A stretch of 64,000 nt of DNA from Paenibacillus sp. YYML68 (GTDB lineage: Bacteria > Bacillota > Bacilli > Paenibacillales > NBRC-103111), in contig NZ_BQYI01000001.1 of NCBI RefSeq assembly GCF_027923405.1, positions 2,830,501-2,894,500 on the forward strand, in the 5' to 3' direction. The notes beneath the pieces were generated by a model. It was not told where the DNA came from. It saw only the letters and a program-made list of their open reading frames with translations, and made no database searches. The translations under genes and the position numbers were made by a program. Below, in pieces: positions 36,595-43,398 of this stretch. Each line of letters opens with the position of its first letter. Position 1 is the first letter of the stretch.

Positions 36595-36921
36595 CGTGAG
36601 CACTCCTTTGCCGGTTTATTGGTTACTTCGAGTTGACATCCAGTTAATTTTTGATTATAATATAGATGTACGTCTTAATTTCCTCACTTTACTAATGGCG
36701 TATGACTCATTTTACCACGTCGGATGATTCAAAATCAATTTGCCAAGCCTATAAACATTCAAGAGAGCGACAGTCGTCGTTCTCTTTTTTCATACCATTA
36801 AATATTAATACTATCCAAAACATCCATGTACGCCAAAAAGCTGCAGCAAGCGCGTCCCGAACCTGTGCATCGTTCGGGGTGGCTGGCTGCAGCCTCATAC
36901 ATATCGAATAGTACTTGCGGA
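36595..36921. other. Intergenic region between helD and the SRPBCC gene
   Basis: 327 bases without a convincing gene. AT-rich around 36640-36830, with a TATAAT-like hexamer on the minus strand near 36655 suited to helD and the terminator at 36835. Short plus-strand frames here lack ribosome sites. Confidence 0.5.
36835..36894 (-). terminator. Terminator after the SRPBCC gene
   Basis: Long imperfect stem with ends GGCTGCAGCC / GCTGCAGC and inner CCCCGAAC / GTTCGGG, followed by TTTTTGG on the minus strand. Confidence 0.7.
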
Positions 36922-37434
36922 TTAAGCTTGAACCGCTTGCAGACGCTCGGCGAGACGGTCCCAAGTTTCGCGAATGCCTTGCTCCATTCCCATCTCGATT
37001 ACTTGCTTAAGTGCCTCTGCCGATGCGAACGTCGAACGGCTTAACACTCTCGTCTTCCCGTCGAATTCTTCGAACACCAATGTCGTATGGGACGGCGGCA
37101 TCCCTTCTGCTTCATTGCCTTCAGCGTCCGAGAAGTAGTCCACATAGACAATCTTCTCATTCGTGACGATCTCTTGATACACAGTCTTGCCCCAGGACTC
37201 GAAGCCGTAGAAATCACCCTGGTTCTTGTCCTCGCACTTCATACAATAGTGCCAAATACCGCCCGGACGAAAATCAACATTACATACGGTTAGCGTCCAG
37301 CCCCGCGGTCCCCACCAATGCTTCAAGTGCTCGGCTGTCGAGAACGCCTTAAATACGAGCTCGCGCGGCGCATCGAATACCCGCTCCATGACGAAATCCT
37401 GACCTTCAACCTTCGTTACCATTGTGTTCGACAT
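36922..37434 (-). CDS. SRPBCC (AHSA1-type) protein
   Basis: 170 residues; ATG 37434 sits 7 bases after AAGGAGG. The START-like fold is indicated by VMERVFDAPRELVFKAFST, HLKHWWGPRGW, FRPGGIWHYCMK and the C-terminal helix with MGMEQGIRETWDRLAERL. It lies 29 bases after an ArsR-type regulator gene, the usual pair in Bacilli. The family binds hydrophobic ligands; biochemical role unknown. Note the CMKCEDKN pair of cysteines, typical of the subgroup. Confidence 0.9.
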   Translation of the reverse strand: MSNTMVTKVEGQDFVMERVFDAPRELVFKAFSTAEHLKHWWGPRGWTLTVCNVDFRPGGIWHYCMKCEDKNQGDFYGFESWGKTVYQEIVTNEKIVYVDYFSDAEGNEAEGMPPSHTTLVFEEFDGKTRVLSRSTFASAEALKQVIEMGMEQGIRETWDRLAERLQAVQA

Positions 37435-37463
37435 CTTAAATTCCTCCTTAGTTATATGAGCTT

Positions 37464-37787
37464 CTAATGGTGTGACTCCGCTTGCAGCTTCTTCAGGTAT
37501 AGGTCTAAGTTGTCGAATCTCTCGTTCCACAAGTTACGGTAAGCATCCAGCCAGTCGTCCAGCTCCTGAAACGGCTTCGAGCGCAGTCTGTAATGACGCC
37601 GATTCGCATCGACCTCTACCTCGACAAGTCCAGCCTCAAGTAATACGCGCAAATGCTTGGAGGCCTGCGGCTGCTTCATCTGAAGCTTATCTGCAAGTTC
37701 CCCGACCGTACTCGGTCCTAACCGCAATAGCTCTACGATGCGCAGGCGATTCGGCTCAGCAAGAGCGCTAAAGGTAGCAGCTTCCAT
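37464..37787 (-). CDS. ArsR family winged-helix regulator
   Basis: About 107 residues with start at ATG 37787 (AAGGG 8 bases upstream); two earlier in-frame ATGs are possible. Winged helix: LAEPNRLRIVELLRLGPSTVGELADKL and KQPQASKHLRVLLEAGLVEVEV, followed by RRHYRLRSKPFQELDDWLD. No metal-binding cysteine motif is present, so arsenic sensing is unlikely; this is the subgroup paired with SRPBCC proteins. It probably regulates its own operon. Confidence 0.92.
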   Translation of the reverse strand: MEAATFSALAEPNRLRIVELLRLGPSTVGELADKLQMKQPQASKHLRVLLEAGLVEVEVDANRRHYRLRSKPFQELDDWLDAYRNLWNERFDNLDLYLKKLQAESHH

Positions 37788-38290
37788 CGACATCACCCTT
37801 CATCTGCACCATCGCGAGGATCGGATCCCGATGTACGTGGCATAAGCCCGCAGCTTCTATTGTGACAATAGACTGACCTCGTCCCATGAGCGATGGATCA
37901 ACCTCGCAATATCAATATACCACATAAGGAATATTCCTATCAAGGAATATTCGAAATAAATTAAAGTCGAAGCATCTGGCATGAACCTCAAAACGATCTC
38001 GAGTCATTCTCGCACACTCAACGCCCCAGCACCAAGGGAAGCGTGGGGCATATGAGGAGCTTGATCGCTCAACATTTCCCGGGCAAGCGCATAAACCGCT
38101 TCGATATGACAAAAAAGGATGTGGCGCGCAGCGACCACGCTTCAACTGTGCGCACACCCCACCTGTATGCGAGCTTCAACAGGCAGGCCGTACACGCACC
38201 TACCTGCTCGGCCTCCTCCAACGCAAGTCGCACCTGCGCCCGCATGCCCGGCCTACTCCAGCAGCTCGCCCTCCAGCACAGCTACTCGGC
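37788..38290. other. 503-base region without a supported gene
   Basis: Short frames on both strands have Cys/Arg/Pro-rich, unnatural composition and no ribosome sites. Two copies of AAGGAATATTC (37926-37936 and 37942-37952), each centred on GGAATATTC, lie 140-165 bases upstream of the ArsR gene and could be regulator sites. A 21-bp duplication is at 38249-38307. Confidence 0.5.
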
Positions 38291-38307
38291 CTACTCCAGC
38301 AGCTCGC
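38249..38307. repeat. 21-bp direct duplication at the end of an HPr-like gene
   Basis: 38249-38269 and 38287-38307 are identical over 21 bases with a 38-base period. The second copy contains the stop of the HPr-like gene (codons for ELLE then TAG on the minus strand), so the first is a downstream remnant of a local tandem duplication. Confidence 0.75.
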
Positions 38308-38539
38308 ACATCGCATCAAGCGCCTCTTCCTCATCTCGGCCACGAGTCACGATTCTCACCCTCGTCCCTGCGCGAAGCGATGATGCCATTATGCCGAGCA
38401 CACTCTTGGCATCCAGGCGAAGACCGTGCTCCTCCGAGATCAGAGTAATGGCAGAGGAGAACGTACTCGCTTTTCTTGATAAGAGCTGCCACTGTTGAAA
38501 ATCAAACGTCTGTCGAAGTGAAACCTCATGAACTCTCAT
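38291..38539 (-). CDS. HPr-like protein without the active-site histidine
   Basis: 82 residues. The second half matches HPr/Crh well: LDAKSVLGIMASSLRAGTRV and ATRGRDEEEALDAM-type ending (TRGRDEEEALDAMCELL), including the serine equivalent to HPr Ser46. The first half aligns at LLSRKASTFSSAITL but the GxHARPA loop is replaced by TFDFQQW, so His15 is absent and PTS phosphotransfer is not possible. A Crh-like regulatory role through Ser46 is conceivable. The ATG at 38539 overlaps the previous stop by 14 bp, giving translational coupling. Confidence 0.72.
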   Translation of the reverse strand: MRVHEVSLRQTFDFQQWQLLSRKASTFSSAITLISEEHGLRLDAKSVLGIMASSLRAGTRVRIVTRGRDEEEALDAMCELLE

Positions 38540-38732
38540 CGGTAGCTACCTCCAGCACACCAGCAAGCGCTGGTGCCGTAACGTGCCTTGCTCCACTCGC
38601 TTTCGACACGATCCGCTCATTCTCCTGCAGGAGGACAGGAACAGAGTGCTGAAGCTTCGCAGCCCACTTCATAATTAACGCTGGAGTACGTTTAGGGCTC
38701 AAGCTTCTTCTCAAGCCATAGCTCCAAGGCAT
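38526..38732 (-). CDS. Possible second, truncated HPr-like protein
   Basis: Up to 68 residues (ATG 38732; TTG 38714 with GGAG 7 bases upstream is an alternative). KRTPALIMKWAAKLQHSVPV and then ERIVSKAS resemble the HPr stretch ARPA...A..F.S.V.L...VN.KS, but K replaces the histidine, and after KAS the sequence diverges and ends. It overlaps the hydrolase gene upstream and the HPr-like gene downstream, as in a tightly coupled operon. It may be a small real protein or a decayed duplicate. Confidence 0.45.
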   Translation of the reverse strand: MPWSYGLRRSLSPKRTPALIMKWAAKLQHSVPVLLQENERIVSKASGARHVTAPALAGVLEVATDESS

Positions 38733-39399
38733 CCATCACGACCTGTAGATTGGAGCGGCCTGCGACGTCTACATAAGGCGCAGCGTGGCGGAAGTAATCC
38801 GGGTGACCGCCTACGATCGGCAGCTCCATCATGTCGCTCGGGGCATGCTTGTACCGGTTCCATCGCATAAGACCATTATGCGTCCGCTCCCACCCTCCCC
38901 AGCTGCCGATTAGGCTGACAGGGTCCGATGGTCGCCCGCTTCGCCACGATGCCGCCATATACAGCACGCGGTCGCGCTCCTCCGGCAGCACCCTGCACCT
39001 CGGTGATCCGATCAGCACGTTCAGCGTATGCAGATGCGGATGTAGCCGTCGCACCTCACGCGCAGCATGCAGACCGGCAATGCCGCCCCCGCTATGGCCG
39101 ACCAACAAGACGACAGCGTAATGGTGGATTGCCAAATCAAGTCGGTCGCGAAGCTCCCTATACCGCGACGTAGCGATCGATCGATGCGTCCACCGACTGC
39201 CCATCGCGTAGTCATAGGCGATATCCCCAATTTGCGGAAGTAGACGGCGGCCCCAATCTCCATACGCATACAGCGAATGAGCATCCGCCTCATAGCCGAG
39301 CTCATCGAGCAGTCTGCACAGAGATGCCCGTACACCATCCATGAAGCTCGGCGCTGTAGCCAGCCCTGGGAGCGTAATTAACAGCGCTCTACGGCTCAT
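38692..39399 (-). CDS. Alpha/beta hydrolase
   Basis: 235 residues from ATG 39399, which overlaps the M48 protease stop by 11 bp. Motifs: LLITLPGLATAPSFMDG near the N-terminus, nucleophile elbow LLVGHSGGGIAGLHAA, an acidic patch in SLIGSWGGWERTHNG and a late His in VGGHPDYFRHAAPYVD. The pattern fits serine hydrolases of the lipase/esterase type, cytoplasmic, no signal peptide. Coupled to the protease gene upstream and HPr-like genes downstream. Substrate unknown. Confidence 0.8.
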   Translation of the reverse strand: MSRRALLITLPGLATAPSFMDGVRASLCRLLDELGYEADAHSLYAYGDWGRRLLPQIGDIAYDYAMGSRWTHRSIATSRYRELRDRLDLAIHHYAVVLLVGHSGGGIAGLHAAREVRRLHPHLHTLNVLIGSPRCRVLPEERDRVLYMAASWRSGRPSDPVSLIGSWGGWERTHNGLMRWNRYKHAPSDMMELPIVGGHPDYFRHAAPYVDVAGRSNLQVVMDALELWLEKKLEP

Positions 39400-40672
39400 G
39401 CCGCTCTCGCACTGCCGCATATTCAATACGCTCCAGCAGACTTGGATGACTCGCACGGAACAGCTTCACGAGCCACGGCGGATTCATCTCGCTGAGGGAT
39501 GCAGCCGCCAGCTTCTGGAACATCGTCACAGCACCTTCCGTGCTGCCTAGCAGCTCGAATGCGTATCGATCCGCCGCATGCTCCGCCTGTCTCGACACCG
39601 TGTTCGCGACAGGCAGCGAAGCGAAGGACACGACCGAGAGCAGCAGGAGCAGCACGGGGAGCGATGACAGTGCTCCGGGAGCCGAGATAAGAGTGCCTTT
39701 TCTTAACCTGCGGAACAAATGTTCTGCTGCCACTCCGCTTAACGCTAAGCCGACGAGCGAGGAGCCGATCGCCCCGACCGCGCTCCATTCCAGATGATGC
39801 ATCGCATAGTGCCCCATCTCATGCGCCATGATGACCATAATTTCCTGCTCGGTCAGCCGCTCTAGCGTCGTATCCCACAGCACAATCCGTAGCGAGGAGC
39901 CGATGCCGTTCACGTAGGCGTTAAGCGCGTTCGTCTTCTCCGAGACGTTCACCTCGAACACACGATCGGCCGGAATATTCGCCTTGTCCGCCAGCGCCAG
40001 CAGCTTCGCTTCGAGCTGAGCATTCGACAGCCGCTTGAAGTCGTTATAGAGCGGATCAATGACGACCGGTTGAATATACATGAGAAATAACGTGACAGGC
40101 ACAGACAGCAGCCATAGCTTCACCCACCAGCGGCCTCCGCGGCGAATGAGCCATAGCACAACAGCCGCTCCGAGGCTGAGCATGATGAAATCAACACCGA
40201 AGTCGACTGCGCGATCGCGCAGCCAGCTCCCCCACCCTTGGGTCGAAATGCCATTCGCCCGTGAGAGCGTATAGCTTGTCAGACGAATCGGCAAGAAGCA
40301 CACGAACACGAACGTCTGCAGCAGCAGCACGAATAATGGAAGCTTCAACCATTTCACGCGATTCCATGTCGTAGATTGCTCCAGCCGCTGCTCCCAGCGC
40401 AGTCCAAGCCCGCTGAACACGACCCAACCATAGACGAGCCACTCCCACGGATAGCTGATGAAGAACAGCCAGTTGCGCTGTGCTGAATAGATCAGACTAC
40501 GCTCGTACAGCTCCGGATCTAGGAAGGTAGCCGGGTCGGCGGCAGTTCCAGCGGCGTAGGGCGGGATCGGTTGTCTCATGGCCACGGCGAGGTACAGTGC
40601 GATCGCCGCGGCGTAGAGGATGAAGGCCATCACATAGGTTCGAGGTCGGGCCAGCATATTGGTTCGTAACAA
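39389..40672 (-). CDS. M48 family membrane metalloprotease (Ste24-like)
   Basis: 427 residues, TTG start at 40672 with GGAGG 8 bases upstream. Several N-terminal membrane helices precede the zinc motif MAHEMGHYAMHH (HExxH) at about residue 280, and a later Glu in HAADRYAFELLG completes the site. NVSEKTNALNAYVNGIG is the Ste24/CAAX-protease segment. It likely degrades or processes membrane proteins. It heads a four-gene overlapping string. Confidence 0.92.
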   Translation of the reverse strand: MLRTNMLARPRTYVMAFILYAAAIALYLAVAMRQPIPPYAAGTAADPATFLDPELYERSLIYSAQRNWLFFISYPWEWLVYGWVVFSGLGLRWEQRLEQSTTWNRVKWLKLPLFVLLLQTFVFVCFLPIRLTSYTLSRANGISTQGWGSWLRDRAVDFGVDFIMLSLGAAVVLWLIRRGGRWWVKLWLLSVPVTLFLMYIQPVVIDPLYNDFKRLSNAQLEAKLLALADKANIPADRVFEVNVSEKTNALNAYVNGIGSSLRIVLWDTTLERLTEQEIMVIMAHEMGHYAMHHLEWSAVGAIGSSLVGLALSGVAAEHLFRRLRKGTLISAPGALSSLPVLLLLLSVVSFASLPVANTVSRQAEHAADRYAFELLGSTEGAVTMFQKLAAASLSEMNPPWLVKLFRASHPSLLERIEYAAVRERHEP

Positions 40673-40933
40673 TCATAACGCCTCCTATCGTTGCTCATCT
40701 GCCGCATTAGCGGCATTAGAAGTATAATTGATTAGTGGGAAGTGCTCGATCATTTACATGCTTAACCATTATATCCGTTTCTCGGTCGAAGCACACGAGT
40801 CACTCTGCTACGCTTCCCAGGTCCCCGACCTAGGTCCAGCTGCCAGACCGTCCGCGGTACAGTTTTCGAACGCGTCCAAATCGTTTACAATGAAGGAAGT
40901 AGAAATCGAAGTTAAAGGATGGTGAAGCGAATT

Positions 40934-41266
40934 ATGAAATGGAACGGACGGACGATCGGCGGGCTAGCGCTGGCGCTTCTCGGCATATGCTCGGTATTCG
41001 TATGGGGAGCGTTCTGGGCGTTAATTACGTATGCATTTGCTTTTGTCTTATTATTTTATGGCCTTAAGTTTTGGCGCGAGGCGAACGGCATGTTCCAGCG
41101 CATCTGCAGCGGTCTCGGACTGCTCGCTGGTGTACTGCTCTTGCTGTACTGGCTGCCGAAGTTTATCGCGCTCATCTTGTCCGCGGCTATGATTCTCGGC
41201 GGCTTGTGGCTGTATCGGACCGGACAATCCGGCGGGTCGAGCTATTATACGTTTCGGATGAAGTAG
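40934..41266 (+). CDS. LiaI-like small membrane protein
   Basis: 110 residues from ATG 40934 (GGTGAAG 7 bases upstream; ATG 40919 touches the ribosome site). Four hydrophobic helices; WNGRTIGGLALALLGICSVF followed by YAFAFVLLFYGLKFWREAN and later LSAAMILGGLWLYRTG follows the LiaI pattern (KTIGGFLLIVFGI...AAAMVYYGWKLMKNG) from B. subtilis, where it is strongly induced by lipid II-binding antibiotics. No liaRS genes are adjacent. Single gene on the plus strand. Confidence 0.75.
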   Translation: MKWNGRTIGGLALALLGICSVFVWGAFWALITYAFAFVLLFYGLKFWREANGMFQRICSGLGLLAGVLLLLYWLPKFIALILSAAMILGGLWLYRTGQSGGSSYYTFRMK

Positions 41267-41318
41267 TATCTGTAGCAGACCTATTCATACCAGATTGTAC
41301 CCAACTCACCGCATCTCA

Positions 41319-43218
41319 ATCGGGTAGGAGGCTACCCATTATTTGAGTAGCCGACCTCCCACACCACCGTACGTACCGTTCGGTATACGGCGGTTCCTTA
41401 GTTTACACAGTGACTTGCCGGTAATAATCTGAAAAGAATAGAAATCCGAGACCTTTTATTGTGGTGTTATTGAGGGAAGTGTCGAGAATGGGGCTATTAG
41501 ATGTTCGCCAGTAGCTCTTTCTTGTGTTTGCGTATTCCCATGCCTTCTGTTCGTGGATGCCAAGCGATTTCAGTTTGTCGAATCTTGTCCTCACTCGTTT
41601 CCACTGTTTCCAGAAGATCATGCGGATACGTCTTCTCATCCATTCGTCCGTGGACTTAAGCAACTTTTTCATATCGGCTATTTTGAAGTAGTTTACCCAC
41701 CCCGTAATGTACCGTTTTAATTTTATTGCTCGGTCGTCGTTTCCCATTCCGTTGCTTCTCGACGTCAGCTCTTTTACTTTGGCTTTCATCTTGGCTGTCG
41801 ATTTAGGATGTATTCTGACCTTTGTTTGTCCTTTTCGGCTGTAGAATGAAAATCCTAGAAACTTAACTCTCCTCGCATCATCCACAACCGTCTTCTCTCG
41901 ATTCACCTTAAGGAACAGCTTCTGCTCGATAAAGGGGAGAATATTGGACAGTGTTCGTTCGGCGCTTTTCCTGCTCTTACAGAATACGAGCATATCGTCT
42001 GCGTAACGTACAAAGCGATGGCCTCTCCTTTCAAGTTCCTTATCCAGTTCATTTAGCATGATATTGCTAAGTATTGGACTCAGATTCCCTCCCTGCGGCA
42101 CGCCGAGTTCGGTTTCCTCAAACTTGTGCCTAACAACCACTCCAGCTTTCAGAAATTTGTGAATGAGCGATATGACTCGGCCGTCCTTTATGGATCTCGA
42201 CAGCACTTCGATTAATTTGCTTTGGTTAACCGTATCGAAGTATTTCTCTAGATCCATGTCAACGACGAAACGATAACCATCGTCGATATGCATCTGACTT
42301 TTCCAAATCGCATCATGTGCTTTCCGTTTCGGGCGGAAACCGTAGCTGTTCTCTGAAAATTGTTTCTCGTAGATCGGTGTCAGCACTTGGGCGATTGCCT
42401 GTTGGATGAGCCGGTCCACCACCGTAGGGATTCCCAGATTTCTTTTCTTTCCGTTCTCTTTCGGGATTTCTACCCGCCGAACGGGATTCGGACGGTATTT
42501 GCCGTCCAGGATTTGTTGCTTGATGGTTTCGCCGTTTTCTTTGAGATATTGTAGAAGTGCATCTACCCCCATCCCGTCGACTCCATGCGACCCCTTGTTT
42601 GCTTTGACTCGCTTGAACGCTTCGTTCAGGTTGTCTCGGCTCACGATCTTCTCAAGCAACTTATCCCCCGACTTGCTTGTGTTGGCATCGTCCTTTTCAG
42701 TTATCCGCTCAGGAATGTGCACTCCCGCATATCCGTCGTGTTCCGCACTATCTTTCTGCGTGGAGCCTTCTTTTCGAAGTTGGCTGCCCTTTGCTCCTGT
42801 TTTGGTATCATTCATTGACGATCACCTCCTAAGGTTCAGCCCTTCCCCCCTGCTGTCGACGGCAGGAGGTACTATGGCGTCTGCTGACTTCTCATGATAA
42901 ATCTTGTTTCAACCGTGATTCGAAATTCATCTCAGCACGTCCATGAGACCTCCCACGGTAAGACGACTCACTTTCCTTCCATGCACCCGCATCATTTACA
43001 TTGGTACGTCCGTGTAGTTATTGGACTTCGCTTTGTTTTGCAAGCTCATCCCATACCTTATGCCTGATGATGTTCGTGTTCCTCGGGTCGGAATTTTGCC
43101 TCCAGCTTCCTTCAGATTCCACCTCACGATGGACACCCTTGCTCTTGGCTAGTGGTTGGTAACTACAAACCCCCACAGTGGACTTTCACCACCTAGTTAG
43201 TCGCCATGCGTGGCGCAC
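41319..43218 (-). mobile_element. Group II intron, bacterial class C
   Basis: The 5' end is GTGCGCC at 43218 on the minus strand, followed by the usual GAAAGTCC and AAGCTGGAGGCAAAATTCCGA-like domain I segments. The 3' end is CTACCCGAT at 41319. Domain V lies at about 41361-41397 (stem ACCGCCGTA / TACGGTGGT, tetraloop GAAC, CGC triad) and domain VI at 41319-41358. The maturase is in domain IV. Insertion directly after the T-run of a terminator hairpin (43219-43253) and the CGC triad are class C traits. Length 1900 bases; it looks intact. Confidence 0.88.
41403..42815 (-). CDS. ltrA: Group II intron reverse transcriptase/maturase
   Basis: 470 residues, ATG 42815 with AGGAGG 10 bases upstream. 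RT motifs: PVRRVEIPKENGKKRNLGIP, YGFRPKRKAHDAI, VDMDLEKYFDTV, GVPQGGNLSPILSNIMLNELD-type and the catalytic FVRYADDM; then the maturase domain with VRFLG-like VKFLGFSF and GWVNYFKIADMK. It ends with SYWRTSNSPILDTSLNN and SDYYRQV, without an HNH endonuclease. This fits class C maturases, which help splicing and reverse splicing at hairpin ends. All catalytic residues are visible. Confidence 0.95.
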   Translation of the reverse strand: MNDTKTGAKGSQLRKEGSTQKDSAEHDGYAGVHIPERITEKDDANTSKSGDKLLEKIVSRDNLNEAFKRVKANKGSHGVDGMGVDALLQYLKENGETIKQQILDGKYRPNPVRRVEIPKENGKKRNLGIPTVVDRLIQQAIAQVLTPIYEKQFSENSYGFRPKRKAHDAIWKSQMHIDDGYRFVVDMDLEKYFDTVNQSKLIEVLSRSIKDGRVISLIHKFLKAGVVVRHKFEETELGVPQGGNLSPILSNIMLNELDKELERRGHRFVRYADDMLVFCKSRKSAERTLSNILPFIEQKLFLKVNREKTVVDDARRVKFLGFSFYSRKGQTKVRIHPKSTAKMKAKVKELTSRSNGMGNDDRAIKLKRYITGWVNYFKIADMKKLLKSTDEWMRRRIRMIFWKQWKRVRTRFDKLKSLGIHEQKAWEYANTRKSYWRTSNSPILDTSLNNTTIKGLGFLFFSDYYRQVTV

Positions 43219-43253
43219 AAAAAGACTGCACTCGCTCTTAGCGCGGTGCAGTC
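43219..43253 (-). terminator. Terminator of hrpB that serves as intron target
   Basis: Stem GACTGCAC / GTGCAGTC (43224-43253) followed on the minus strand by five T residues (43219-43223) and then directly by the intron 5' end GTGCG. It lies 145 bases downstream of hrpB. Confidence 0.85.
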
Positions 43254-43398
43254 TTCTACTATATATGGTCGTCTCATGCCGATGTGGAGATCGTCGTTCA
43301 TGCATTGCTATAAGATAGCACGGTTACTGTCATTACCTAGCTTCGTTACAGTACATCCTATGGCAAGTTCGCTTACCGCCTTATGCGCGATGTCAAGC

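Noticed and set aside
37912-38157. 81-codon minus-strand frame
   Set aside because: Cys/Arg/Pro-rich, no ribosome site, no recognisable family.
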